Shown piece by piece: positions 1-9,644 of a DNA stretch of 64,000 nt (the stretch's first letter is position 1; every line of letters starts with the position of its first letter). Both the position numbers and the translations under genes were made by a program. The DNA lies in contig OU612072.1 of assembly GCA_914767715.1 (NCBI GenBank), forward strand, positions 23,062,001 through 23,126,000, read 5' to 3'. The notes beneath the pieces were generated by a model. That model saw only the letters and a list, made by a program, of their open reading frames with translations, searched no databases and was not told the DNA's origin. The DNA comes from Membranipora membranacea (taxonomy: Eukaryota; Bryozoa; Gymnolaemata; Cheilostomatida; Membraniporidae).

Positions 1-104
1 AATATCTCGGTGTTCACAAATTCATCCAATGATTTAACACTCGGGTTCAGCCTTGATGTGTGCTCATCACTGTTCAAAATATTCCTTAGCTGTTGTGAGT
101 TCAT
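1..104 (-). CDS. Partial CDS at window edge, possible adenain-like protease N-terminus
   Basis: An open frame starts with ATG at 104 and runs off the left edge, giving 34 residues that begin MNSQQLRNILNSDEHTS. Its ATG overlaps the stop of the capsid gene in an ATGA junction, the same layout seen at 1881-1884, which supports it as a real downstream gene. The opening pattern (Leu-rich helix, then D..T) resembles the N-terminus of adenain-type cysteine proteases of Polintons. That reading is weak with so few residues and no catalytic His or Cys in view. A protease here would fit the candidate adenain site in the 123-aa protein. Confidence 0.4.
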   Translation of the reverse strand, partial: MNSQQLRNILNSDEHTSRLNPSVKSLDEFVNTEI

Positions 105-1450
105 GATACCGATGCCAAACTTGCATTCCTCAATTCATCAATATTCAGTAATTCGTCATACTCATAGTAAACCATCAAATTGACAGTCTCATTCAGTGGT
201 TGGGAGAAAGTAAGTTCTACTTTTGTGTCACTTATGCGCTGCAGATGGGTCCCTTCACCATGACACCAATCGCTTGTCAAATCAAAAGCATAGAGACAAA
301 GGCTGCTCTTAAAATGTTCTGGTGTTATCCCGTTACCTTGCTCTGTGAAGGTTTTCTCACACACTGTTTGAAGATTATGATAAGCTCTCATATAGATATT
401 CTTTTCAAAGTCAACTACTAGTGGTTTCTTCAGCGCATAGTTGTTGTTAACCATAACATTGATGGATGATAGGTGAAATGGTTCAAACTTAAATGGGGAG
501 TGGTTGTAGGACCCATTCTTGGCAGAGTGCTTTACCATACCAAAAATGATCAGTTTGGGCTCCTGTTGGTTTGATAATACCGTAATTGTTTCACTTCCTC
601 TTCCTGGTGAGATCGTAAAGAACTTGACATCCGACCCATTCATTACATACTTGGCTGGTGTTTTACGCAGAGTCTCAATATGTGAGATGCTGACAGACGG
701 ATGCACTTCTAATCTTCTCATCAGCATTGATGCCTTAACAATCTCAATTTTGTAATCATGCGGATCCGTAACACCTTTAATATGTTGTAGGACAAATTGT
801 GGGCTGTTAAATTGCAATTCAAACCTCATTGAAACCCCTGGCAACATATACTTTTTTTGCATGAAAATCGGGGAGTTCAATCTTCCAATGAGGTCTAGTA
901 CTGGACTTCCCGCTAGCTTTGCAGCCCTTGCTTTCATTTTTGCGTCTTGAGTACCAGTTAATTGCTCAGAATGCTCCTCAATCATGTCGTCTGATATCCA
1001 TCCAACTGTTCGCAAATGAGTGTGCTTAGCTCCGTCATCATGATTCAAAATGTTGGTAAGAAATGCTTTGTGTGCATAATGTACATTATCTTCAACTTGT
1101 TTGTGATTAAGCAGTACTGAGAACTTAGAAATCAAGCTATGAAAAATCTGCTGTGATGGAGTTACAACAACTTTCGTTCCATCAGTATCCAATTTAGTTC
1201 CATCTGAATTCTGAATCATGATCTGAAGATGAAGTAATGAGTTTGCAAGATCATAGTAGTGAGTATTGGATCCGGTTATTTCGAATGTCACTGGTTCTAA
1301 GCCTTGAGGATGCGTCTCTGGTGTTATCTCATGGATCTCAGATTCCTTAAGATTTGTGTTGACGTGAATGTTGTCAAAGATCTGTAATTCATCCATAGCA
1401 ATTTCCACAGCATGTTTGTCAAGTTTTTGATATTCACCTGTTGTTGTCAT
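101..1450 (-). CDS. Double jelly-roll major capsid protein (hexon-like)
   Basis: 449 aa, uninterrupted. It resembles the invertebrate protein group annotated as uncharacterized protein F54H12.2-like, which I take to be the hexon-type double jelly-roll capsid protein of Polinton/adintovirus-like elements. Typical family features are a DELQIFDN-type start, a TFEITGS segment, YYDLANSLLHLQIMI (about residues 65-80) and FHSLISKFSVLLNHKQV (about 103-119). It would form the shell capsomers of a particle. It is the third largest distance from the presumed right terminus and is followed by another overlapping gene (ATGA at 101-104). Assignment rests on recalled family resemblance; the fold itself cannot be read from sequence alone. 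Confidence 0.8.
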   Translation of the reverse strand: MTTTGEYQKLDKHAVEIAMDELQIFDNIHVNTNLKESEIHEITPETHPQGLEPVTFEITGSNTHYYDLANSLLHLQIMIQNSDGTKLDTDGTKVVVTPSQQIFHSLISKFSVLLNHKQVEDNVHYAHKAFLTNILNHDDGAKHTHLRTVGWISDDMIEEHSEQLTGTQDAKMKARAAKLAGSPVLDLIGRLNSPIFMQKKYMLPGVSMRFELQFNSPQFVLQHIKGVTDPHDYKIEIVKASMLMRRLEVHPSVSISHIETLRKTPAKYVMNGSDVKFFTISPGRGSETITVLSNQQEPKLIIFGMVKHSAKNGSYNHSPFKFEPFHLSSINVMVNNNYALKKPLVVDFEKNIYMRAYHNLQTVCEKTFTEQGNGITPEHFKSSLCLYAFDLTSDWCHGEGTHLQRISDTKVELTFSQPLNETVNLMVYYEYDELLNIDELRNASLASVS

Positions 1451-1455
1451 TTTGC

Positions 1456-1884
1456 CTATGAGAAAATGTCGCGCTTCTTCTGTAGCCGTCGCTTTTTATT
1501 GCCCTTCAAACCTCCCACAGCCAGTTTCCTCTTGACTCCTCCCCTTTTGCCTCCAGTTATGTCTGAGGTTAGAGTTCTAATAAGTTTCTTCCCACCTAAG
1601 GTCAAATTTTTGACTGCAGCAGTGGAAAGTTTCTGTCCATCAATCAAATCAGAAGCAAAGTTAGCACCTGTCTTTAGTAGTTGCTTGCCAGCTGACTTTG
1701 CTACAGTTTTGAGAGTTGGCGCAAAACTTCTAAAAATACGCGTGAAGACACCTCCTAACCCATAGCCACGCTGTCTTGTTGCACCGCGAAATACAGGTAT
1801 AAAGCCACCTTGTTGGTACGCATTTCCTTTGTAATGTTTATGTAATATGTTTGACGGGGAATCAAAGCTATATGATCTACTCAT
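1456..1884 (-). CDS. Basic pX/core-like capsid protein
   Basis: 142 aa, strongly basic, with a Gly-rich centre (GATRQRGYGLGGVFTRIF) and a Lys/Arg-rich tail that includes KKRRLQKKRD. Polinton and adintovirus-like elements carry a small protein of this type beside the hexon gene, compared with adenovirus core/mu-type proteins that condense DNA or line the capsid interior. The gene starts 4 nt inside the end of the upstream gene (ATGA, 1881-1884) and stops 5 bases before the capsid start codon, so the three structural genes are probably co-expressed. No catalytic motif is seen and none is expected. The structural role is inferred from composition and position. Confidence 0.65.
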   Translation of the reverse strand: MSRSYSFDSPSNILHKHYKGNAYQQGGFIPVFRGATRQRGYGLGGVFTRIFRSFAPTLKTVAKSAGKQLLKTGANFASDLIDGQKLSTAAVKNLTLGGKKLIRTLTSDITGGKRGGVKRKLAVGGLKGNKKRRLQKKRDIFS

Positions 1885-2636
1885 GGTTTGACTTTCCGGA
1901 AATGTAGCGTCACGTTTGTCTTTCCTTTCTCAAATGCAATTATTCCTCCATCGTCTCGTCTTATATTCACCTCCACAGTGTCTGTATGTGTGGAGGCAAC
2001 TGGAACATATTGCACGTCTTGAAAAGTAACCCACTTAAATGTTGAGCTTTGGCGAGATGGCTCAGCCGGTACAACTCTGAGCAATGGCACCATTACGTCT
2101 CCAACCAATCTACGCTGAACAATATCTGTGTACACAAATAGCCCAACCAAACCATCATTGATATCGCTAGCTGCGCCTGACCAATGAACTCCATTTAGAA
2201 ATAACTCGCCATGGTTTTTGTTAAAACCCATGATCTGTATTAGGTTTTCTGTGAAAGTCACACCGGCTACTTCATTACCCTTCACTGTTATAGCTGTTCT
2301 ATCACGAAGCTCGTCATAGTATATACTTAAATTACCCGTGCACCCAGCATTGCTGATGACCTTTGTTATTTCGGAGACCAGCTTTTCAACAGAGGGGTAA
2401 AACCCATCGTGCAAACTGAACTCAGTCATTGTTCCGTTGGAGAATTTAATCCAAACCTTTGCATTCATGACATTTGGCCATCTGGCAGGAAACTGAATTT
2501 CTGTCATTCCCACCTCCAAGGCACCATCATGAATTGGAAGTTTTGGGACTTTAGTCTTATATGAATGAAGTTTATTATCTGGAAAAAATTTTAAAGATGC
2601 ATTTGATGGCAGAACTACATAAAATGAATTGCTCAT
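1881..2636 (-). CDS. Candidate minor capsid (penton-like) protein
   Basis: 251 aa. The opening SNSFYVVLPSNASLKFFPDN and the motif EVGMTEIQFP (about residues 41-50) are hallmarks of a protein family common in cnidarian, mollusc and sponge virus-like elements, always near the hexon-like gene. The rest is beta-rich by eye and lacks transmembrane segments. Because the partner of a double jelly-roll capsid protein in this group is a single jelly-roll penton, I assign it as the likely minor capsid protein. This is inference from neighbourhood and length, not from a recognised fold. The stop overlaps the next start (1881-1884); upstream there is a 47-base gap to the integrase stop. Confidence 0.5.
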   Translation of the reverse strand: MSNSFYVVLPSNASLKFFPDNKLHSYKTKVPKLPIHDGALEVGMTEIQFPARWPNVMNAKVWIKFSNGTMTEFSLHDGFYPSVEKLVSEITKVISNAGCTGNLSIYYDELRDRTAITVKGNEVAGVTFTENLIQIMGFNKNHGELFLNGVHWSGAASDINDGLVGLFVYTDIVQRRLVGDVMVPLLRVVPAEPSRQSSTFKWVTFQDVQYVPVASTHTDTVEVNIRRDDGGIIAFEKGKTNVTLHFRKVKP

Positions 2637-2683
2637 GACTGCCCTGGAGTGCGTAGAGACAGTAAGTGAGGAGACAAAATTAT

Positions 2684-3844
2684 TTATCGCAATTTTATTA
2701 ATTGTTCAGCACTAATCCATTCATTAAATTTGCTAGGGTAGCCTCTATATGTCACAAAGTATTCCTTATTACGCTTATTTCCTCTTTCTTGTATAATATC
2801 CTCGATAATGAATGTCTTTGGCAAAGAGACCTTCTGTAATTCGTTTGCATAATATGTTCCATGAATCTTTTCTTCTTTTTGATCTCGCAACCTGTATGTT
2901 ATTGGAAATGTCTTTTCGATTTTGTCAACAAAAAATACCTCACTTGACCAGTTTTGGTCATATCCTTTTGCAAAAACATGCTTATACTTGCTTATTCTCA
3001 CTGGGTCATTTATGTTAATGTCATTCTTTTTGTGTTTCTGGAGACTCTCTCGGAAGTGAAGGTTGAGCCATATATCTTCTTGGTTGGCTTTTGCTGCATC
3101 TTTGGGAGGAACCTTGGTCGCAGAGTGTTTGGTGGCATTATACCCTTTCGTTATATCATCTATCACTTGGGTCCATCCATATGTGTTAGTATATGTAAAC
3201 CAACGATGGAGCTTAGATTGAATAGTACGATTGAAACGCTCCACAATTGACGCTTTAATATCATCATTTTCGGTAGAAAAGTGCCTTATTTGAAGCTTTT
3301 TCAGCAGAGTTTTGACCGATGAGTTGTAAAACTCTTTTCCTTTATCAGTCTGCAAATCCTTGCATGGTGAAGTGGATAAAATCTTTCCCAATTCTGCACT
3401 TATTTCTTTCCCTTGTTTCGTTTTAAGAGGAACACACCAACCAAACTTCGTAAACACATCAATCAATGTGAGGATATAATTATAACCGGAGTTGTGAGGT
3501 GAATATTTGCGCATATCTACCAAGTCAGCTTGGTATTGAACGTTTGCCCCACTCACAATTGTTGGTCGTCTCAAAAAATTTTTGCGTGCTGTTTTATGCA
3601 AAGTATATGCATCTTGTGTTGACAACCACTCCTTTATCATCTGCTGTGGAATATCAGCTGCTTTGTCATGAAGGTGTTGTTGCCCTCCAAGAGATGATGG
3701 GAGGGAAGGTTTATAGTACAATTGTGTAAGCTTTTGAGACATTTGATTGCTCAGCTGTCGAACTTTTCCCACTTTATTGGTTTTGTTCCTGTTGGTGTGC
3801 TTTTTAATCCTTTGTTTTTGTCTTTTCGCTTTAGCTGTTTCCAT
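2684..3844 (-). CDS. Retroviral-type integrase with C-terminal chromodomain
   Basis: 386 aa. The catalytic triad is visible as D107 (YQADLVDM), D167 (LQTDKGKEF) and E202 (SIVERFNRT); the D167-E202 distance is exactly 35, the classic D,D-35-E spacing. Residues about 345-383 (FIIEDIIQERGNKRNKEYFV, then RGYPSKFNEW) form a chromodomain, as in Polinton integrases, which may target histone marks. The first 45 residues are very basic. A clear HHCC zinc finger is not seen. The gene cuts and joins element DNA to the host chromosome. Its 5' 94 bases overlap the end of the 275-aa gene in another frame. All catalytic residues are intact. Confidence 0.9.
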   Translation of the reverse strand: METAKAKRQKQRIKKHTNRNKTNKVGKVRQLSNQMSQKLTQLYYKPSLPSSLGGQQHLHDKAADIPQQMIKEWLSTQDAYTLHKTARKNFLRRPTIVSGANVQYQADLVDMRKYSPHNSGYNYILTLIDVFTKFGWCVPLKTKQGKEISAELGKILSTSPCKDLQTDKGKEFYNSSVKTLLKKLQIRHFSTENDDIKASIVERFNRTIQSKLHRWFTYTNTYGWTQVIDDITKGYNATKHSATKVPPKDAAKANQEDIWLNLHFRESLQKHKKNDININDPVRISKYKHVFAKGYDQNWSSEVFFVDKIEKTFPITYRLRDQKEEKIHGTYYANELQKVSLPKTFIIEDIIQERGNKRNKEYFVTYRGYPSKFNEWISAEQLIKLR

Positions 3845-4578
3845 GATGGAGATGGAAGTTTATCAACAATCACTCGTTTCTTATCTAGAGCTTTTAACTT
3901 ACGGGTATAGGGTAATGAGGAGGTAGGGAATCCTGCTTCTGCTAATGCCGCGACGAAATTATTAACTGTCTCCCTCTGCTTTCCAAAAATGTTCCTATAA
4001 GTTACCGCACTCTTAAACAATTCCTCAGCATCTGATATATTCCATTCATTACCCTTGTATTTCAACACTCCTGGGGTGGTCATAGTGAAATCCTTTGATG
4101 AGTTAATGAATTTAGAAAGTCTGACAGCGCTAGACTGATAAGATTTTGGAACAGTTTTTAATGTTTCAGTAAAAATGTTTTTTTTTGATGCTTTTTCCAG
4201 TGTCGGTGTTGAAGTGTTTGTGGATGAATTGCTGGGATGAGCATTAGAGTTTGAATCGGAGACAGATTGAGTTGGTAGCTTAAGTGTTTGCAAATTACTT
4301 TCTCTTGGTATAGGGTCAGTCAAGAATGCATCCTTTCTTGAAGTTTCAATAGCATTTCGGAAATTCCTTTTGTATCTATCTAGATTAGAGTTGTACTCGT
4401 CAAGCTTTTCCACATCTGAAGTTGTTGGTTCCTTGAGAATATCATCAATCTTTGTATCTATTTCTTTCAAAACCTTGACATTCGGGTGTGTCAACAAATC
4501 AGTTCTAGACTTGGAGTGACTGACCAATTCATTATACCTTTCTGGTTCAATTAGGAAATACTTTTTCAATGAAGACAT
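3751..4578 (-). CDS. Conserved virus-element protein of unknown function
   Basis: 275 aa. The start MSSLKKYFLIEPERYNELVS resembles an uncharacterised protein found in many invertebrate Polinton/adintovirus-like elements, but I do not know its function. It has a charged, probably helical N-terminal third, a low-complexity Ser/Thr/Asn linker (about 105-135) and a basic C-terminus. A middle segment, residues about 160-180, contains TTPGVLKYKGNEWNISDAEE. There are no transmembrane segments. The 3' end overlaps the integrase start by 94 bp in a different frame, and only 4 bases separate its start from the upstream gene, so it belongs to the same transcription block. A scaffold or capsid-associated role is possible but unproven. 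Confidence 0.6.
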   Translation of the reverse strand: MSSLKKYFLIEPERYNELVSHSKSRTDLLTHPNVKVLKEIDTKIDDILKEPTTSDVEKLDEYNSNLDRYKRNFRNAIETSRKDAFLTDPIPRESNLQTLKLPTQSVSDSNSNAHPSNSSTNTSTPTLEKASKKNIFTETLKTVPKSYQSSAVRLSKFINSSKDFTMTTPGVLKYKGNEWNISDAEELFKSAVTYRNIFGKQRETVNNFVAALAEAGFPTSSLPYTRKLKALDKKRVIVDKLPSPSWKQLKRKDKNKGLKSTPTGTKPIKWEKFDS

Positions 4579-4582
4579 CTCC

Positions 4583-4954
4583 TTACATTCCTCCTAGTAA
4601 CACTTTAACAAGTGGTTTTAGTAAAAGCCCAATAAATCCTCCTTTCATTAATGTCTTCCTTCTGCTCTTGCGAGATAATGACTTTTTGCTTAGCTGTTTC
4701 AAATGTTTGTGATATGGCTTCAGTGCCCTGAATTGGTGTGTCGTAAGTGGAACATTACCATTCCTTATATTACATGCACAGTCGCTCAAGGCATCAACTG
4801 TGTCATCACCCAGATTCTGAAGTATGCGCTTGCGGTTTGCTCCTCTGCTCCTATGCAGGTCTCTTAAGACATGAATATTACGCTGTAGCCTAGCATCCAC
4901 CATGTTACTTCTAATGCGACATAAATGCAAATAACAAGTACTGAAAATATCCAT
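4583..4954 (-). CDS. Small protein with C-terminal hydrophobic segment and adenain-type site
   Basis: 123 aa as drawn from the upstream ATG; a second ATG (residue 18, MVDARLQRNIHVLRDL) better matches relatives I recall and may be the true start. The body has DCACNIRNGNVPLT, then a basic stretch KKSLSRKSRRKTLMKGG, and ends in a hydrophobic or amphipathic segment GFIGLLLKPLVKVLLGGM. MKGG-F fits the adenain cleavage consensus (M/I/L)xGG-x, as in adenovirus pVI/pX-type precursors, suggesting release of a membrane-active tail peptide. It is the first gene from the presumed right end of the element. Confidence 0.6.
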   Translation of the reverse strand: MDIFSTCYLHLCRIRSNMVDARLQRNIHVLRDLHRSRGANRKRILQNLGDDTVDALSDCACNIRNGNVPLTTHQFRALKPYHKHLKQLSKKSLSRKSRRKTLMKGGFIGLLLKPLVKVLLGGM

Positions 4955-5369
4955 AGATTAAGTATGTATCTTATTATTGTGATAGGGTAGAAATTGACAA
5001 CTCCCATACAATATGAGTAGTCGTTCCACCAGGAACGTTACAAAAGGGATCGAGCCGCTCATTCGTTTCAATGGGTTCGGGCTAACGACCTGCTCCCACT
5101 TTTACTACTCTTGGATCAGAATTGTTATCCACAAAATATAACACGAAAAGTGTGATGAAATTAGATAGGCTGCAAAATCTGTATGATTAAACGAAAGGAA
5201 ACAAGGACCAAGCATTCAGATACAATATAACACATTTCAGGTTGTAAGACAGTTTTTTAATTGTTGTGAGGCCGTGTTGATCCAGATCAAAAAGACACCA
5301 AAAGAACCGTCAGTCATATGTTTTTATCACTCGAGTGCAGAGTCACTAATGTTTAATGATGATAATGAC
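4955..5369. other. Non-coding boundary between virus-like element and host gene
   Basis: No gene is seen. On the minus strand, AGTAAAAGTGGGAGCAGG begins at 5106. Polinton termini usually start AG, so this is a candidate right terminus, with the strand's first gene about 150 bases inside it. Sequence to the right (5107-5369) is host-like and AT-rich and leads to the splice donor of the FN3 exon at 5376. The target duplication cannot be tested because the left end is outside the window. Confidence 0.35.
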
Positions 5370-5375
5370 TTACTT

Positions 5376-8300
5376 ATAGGCCTTTTGACTTTCAGATCCC
5401 GCTATGCCATTGCTATAAGCAGTGATTGAGAAACTGTAGTTTACTCCTTTGGCTAAAATGTCTTTGCTGATATTAAAATGGTCCGGCAAGCCTTCTTGCA
5501 TCTTGTTGACAGTGAAGTTCTTTTCAGGACATTTCGTCAGGCTGCAAACCTTTATATAAAACTCATCTACCAAGGAGGAAGGGTCAAAGTCCCAAGCAGC
5601 GTGTAGTATTGGCAGCCTAGAAGATGTCGCTATCACTAAGTTGGAGGGGTGATTAGGCACTGTAATATATCAAATCATACTTCAATGGTGATCATAGAAA
5701 TAACAATGTTTATTGCACAGGTTTGGATGGTCAAGAATCGCGCTAGTTACATTTTTAGAAAGTTATATCACTTGTTGTGATTGGTAACGCAATCTGAATG
5801 ATGCTGCTTTGTGACAAATCACAGCAAGCAACTATGGGTTGATCATAATAACAAGATTCACAAGACAATAAGATAATGTTATTCAGGTTTCAAGATAACC
5901 TTCTTTCAGAACGTTTTTTCCGATGCGGTGTGGGTTAAAAGTACAAAACTGGAGAGAGGACAACTCCAAATTGAGGCCTAAATCCTCAGAGCTCATAAAA
6001 ACTGTCTATTAAAAGAAGTGTGAATTGTACCAATTGTTCTTAAATTATCTTTAGTTCTTCCTGCTGTTGTTCTTCCGTGTTGGTTCTTGCTGTCCTTTAG
6101 AAAGAGATTGAATTGATATCTCTGACCTGGCTGCTTATACAGAGAGTTTCTCAGGTTTAGTTTTCGATATATTGTAGAGTTAAAAGCTTTAGTCATCAAT
6201 TCATCTGATATAATAAGATATCAATATAGTGATAATATTCCTTCTTCATCACAGTTTGTCAGAGATGGCTTACAGACATGTCACTGTACAGGCTATTTCT
6301 AATAGTATGTTATTTCAACACCTGTCTACCATCATTTTCAAGCGCATGGGTGGAATTGAAATTTCGTTTCAAGAACTGAAGTCAGATAGATAAACTATGT
6401 ATATCTCAAATTTAATTGGGCCAGAAGATCATTAACTTAGGTTTCTCTATAATACCTGTGATGGACGTGGGTGAAATAGTGTTTAAAATCACTCACAATT
6501 CTTCTCTACAGTATGATTTTGAGCCTTGAAGAACCCTTTTCCGTCGTTTATCTCAGCTTGTACAATGATATCAAGTTTAATAGACAGCTTTGCAGCAGGA
6601 AGAGTCAACTTTAAATTGAACGAACCATCTGTGACAGAACTCCCTTTGTGCAGATAAGATATATTGAAGAAATGCTCCTGAGAGGGATCTTGAACATAAA
6701 AGCTGGTTTTAGTCATAATTACTTACATATTCCTTTTTGGATAAAAGTTAAAACTGTTCACAGCTGTCAGTTGCAGTTGTACATAATGAAAAATAGAATT
6801 TGCGAATTTGATCAGTAGGACGATCAGTGTGATTGGACAGAGTCATTTGCACCACTCTTCTTTAGAAGAGAAAAAATTTCAAAAAGTTCTGGTCTGAACC
6901 CTGAGAACAGCAACCATTGGAGTCCACTATGAACCACCAAAAGCCTATACTGTAAAATCAATCCGACCATTCATCTAACACAACTCAATCGCCAAATTAA
7001 AATTTTCAAAAATAATGAATCTGTTAGCGATTCCCAGGTCTGAAGTTTTGTGACATTCATTCCTGTAGTACTTCTAGTATTCATCATCAGGAAATTGGAA
7101 AATTAAGCAGTTTGTAATCTCTATTTCGGTTAGGTTTTCTGACAACATGGGCATATCAATAACAGACATTTACACATGGTATTTAATATTATAAGGGTTT
7201 CATTTACTTGCTAACAAAATCGACTGTAATATGCTTACATAATACGATATCAAACCATTCGGATGGCTCTGATTGTGTTTGGTAGATGAAGGATGAAGTG
7301 CGAAGCTGAAATCTATATTTCCTTGCTCCTTGCAGGCGAGTCAGGACCATACTATTCTGTGATTGAACGTTAATCTAGAACACAAATAAACTGGGGAATT
7401 GTAGGAATAGGGGGAGGCTAGAGTGCTGTACCTTCAACATGCGAATGCATCTGGATAGCCCCCAGGTGTGCTCAGACCTGGCTGCAAACGGAGAGCAACC
7501 TGGCGCAGATAATGTGACAACGAATTTCGCTGCACATGCTGTAGAATATGTTAGAGAGACATCCGGGTTTATTTAATTTTGTTATCTCACTGCATCAACA
7601 TGGTATCAGTGGAGAACCAAAATAGGTTCCTTTGAATTTTTTACATCTTATCTGTAACATATATTTGAATCAATATAATATTTATATTGTCAAGTACAAT
7701 TTTAAACACGTTGCACAACGCCTGCTCAGCCAGATTTGGTACTCACGTCTTTTTCTGGGCAGCTGGGAGTACATGTTATGATGGTGTTGATAAAGTGGTC
7801 TGGTACATGGGTTCATTTGATCAGTACCGATCCCTCATCAGGTGCCATAAAAGGGATTATCTCTATGTTCGTTGGTAACTGTGGGGCTAAAATTTGTACT
7901 ATGAATCAAATAATGATTTTCATTATTGTGAATGAATTTTATATTCAAGCTTTTATCAACCAAGTATTCATTCCTATATACATTTGTAGACGCCTGAATA
8001 ATAAGTATATGGCCAATTATTATTTATGCACACATAGAATGCGATATTGAGAATAAATATATATTTATATATTTTTAAATAAAAGTATCCATACACTGTT
8101 GAGGTGAAGAATACAAATTATCAGTACATGCATACGTGCTGGGTTCATGCTAGAGTCTATCTCATGTAATATGTTTAAAAAAATGAAGTTTAACGGCATC
8201 TATATTTGGTGGTCTTATTTGAATTTTGCATTTTGATAAAATAAATAATATTTATATTTACCAATTGGTAAGTCCCACATTTGGTTAGCACTCTCCGTAT

Positions 8301-9093
8301 TGTTGCTTTGAATGTAAAATGTAACTGTGTGTTGTTGACTGTAGTACAGAGAGAGCTGTAATACAAAACAATGACAATTTATAATTTTTGCGTATTCAAT
8401 GAAAAAAATAGGGCAAATGATTTATTATGAGTTTTCGGCCACATGACATGTATGAAAATGAGATCGGTATTCCTCATCAAATAGTGGAGCTCATTGTTTA
8501 CAACCCAATTCATGACCATCAGACACATCATACCATGCCATGCCAACAGTTTGTGTCACCTTCTGATATATATAAGAACATAATAATGTCAACCTCCATT
8601 TTTCATATTGGCTTTTATTATTATTAAACAATACACATAATTGATAGTTTCAATATCAAAACATCATTTTTACGCCGTAGTAGTGTTTTTCAATGTGTGC
8701 CAGGTCAAAAATTCAATGCAGGGAGCTTCTAGGATTGATCAAAATGCTGACATAAAGTGGCTTTGTGTATTTAAGTCTTGTTATTTTAGATGTATATAAA
8801 TTTCCATGCGACCATAGTGTTCAACAGATACACAGCATGATACTCTATAGTTTTATATTACATTAATGAAACAGTTGAAGGATTCACACATCAGCTACTC
8901 ACTTTGATAGAAAAGTTTGATTCTCTTTCAATCAGACACTCCACATACGAGATTTCAACTAGGTTACACAACACTACTAGATAGGATCCATTAGGATATC
9001 GTTTTTGGTATTTTTCTTGAATTCTATATACTGCTAATTTGTTTTCCTTTCCATAACCAAGAAAAGTCTCAGTTGTTGTTGGTCGGGGCAGTT
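5376..9093 (-). pseudogene. Fibronectin-III receptor-like gene copy with premature stop
   Basis: Seven exons are readable on the minus strand: 8903-9093, 8262-8355, 7747-7886, 7239-7374, 6497-6702, 6031-6130 (weaker) and 5376-5659. Most encode half an FN3-like domain each; the last encodes a complete FN3 domain (PNHPSNLVIATSSRLPILHA, later GVNYSFSITAYSNG). Exons 7747-7886 and 7239-7374 are duplicates of 18219-18361 and 17822-17960, including flanking intron. In the first of these the conserved Trp codon is TGA (7813-7815), where the paralogue reads IKWTEVP. The last visible exon ends in a GTAAGT donor with no following exon before the virus-like element. It is probably a pseudogene; exon-skipping could in principle rescue it. 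Confidence 0.6.
7460..7580 (+). repeat. SINE body fragment, tRNA head missing
   Basis: The segment with CCAGGTGTGCTCAGACCTGG and GCAAACGGAGAGCAACCTGG matches the body of the tRNA-derived SINE seen complete at 43452-43688 (minus). The tRNA-like head is absent. It lies in an intron of the FN3 pseudogene. Confidence 0.6.
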
Positions 9094-9455
9094 CTGAAAG
9101 AATGTGATCAATCTTCATCATGCTATTACGTAACAATATTACAAGACATAGAAAAAATGATAAATTGACTCAAGACATAAGAAAGAACAAGCCATTACCA
9201 TCCATGAAAGAAACTCATTCGATACTTTACTTAAGAGGAGATAATTTAAATGATGGGCTAGGTCCACTCCCAGATTCATTTCTGGCAGAATTCCCAGCGG
9301 TGAAGTTTCTTGATCCAATTACCATATAGATCTAAAATCATTGCATATTTTAACAGTCTGCCAAGAACATGCTCAATCATTTGGATATATAAGTGACCTA
9401 TCATGCTTCAAAAGTTGAATTCAATCCGTCTTTAACATAGGCGAGTTGTTTGTCA

Positions 9456-9644
9456 CCCTTAACATACAATCTTTCGAGCAGCCGTCTTCAATTGAAGCAC
9501 GGTTGACAATTTTGCTCCGCCCATTTGACCATTACCATTAGTTCGTCTTATAGATAAACTTTCATCCTATTCCTACTTTAAAGCATCATATTCCCCTCCA
9601 CGATTTGTTCAAGATTGCAAACCCCGTAGGCTTCATTTTGTTTG
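9456..9644 (-). mobile_element. Truncated MITE copy, inverted partner of 9957-10181
   Basis: About 189 bases match the reverse complement of 9980-10168 with only a few mismatches (for example ACAATCTTTCGAGCAGC, TTGACAATTTTGCTCCGCCC). Both terminal tips are missing, so this copy is internal sequence only. Together the two copies form a long inverted repeat around a 335-base spacer. Confidence 0.7.

Larger units (their letters stand above)
1..5106 (-). mobile_element. Polinton/adintovirus-like integrated element (right part)
   Basis: Seven minus-strand genes are packed with 4-nt overlaps or gaps of a few bases, unlike the intron-rich host genes next door. They include a hexon-type major capsid protein, a basic pX-like protein, a candidate minor capsid protein, and a retroviral-type integrase with a chromodomain. 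This combination is known from Polintons/Mavericks and adintoviruses of invertebrates. No frameshift or internal stop was found, so the copy is recent or maintained. The packaging ATPase and protein-primed DNA polymerase expected for the group are not here and would lie left of the window. The right end at about 5106 is a guess from an AGT-type terminus on the minus strand; no partner repeat is visible to confirm it. Confidence 0.8.

Noticed and set aside
1412-1765. 117-codon plus-strand frame
   Set aside because: It is the shadow of the basic pX-like gene on the other strand.
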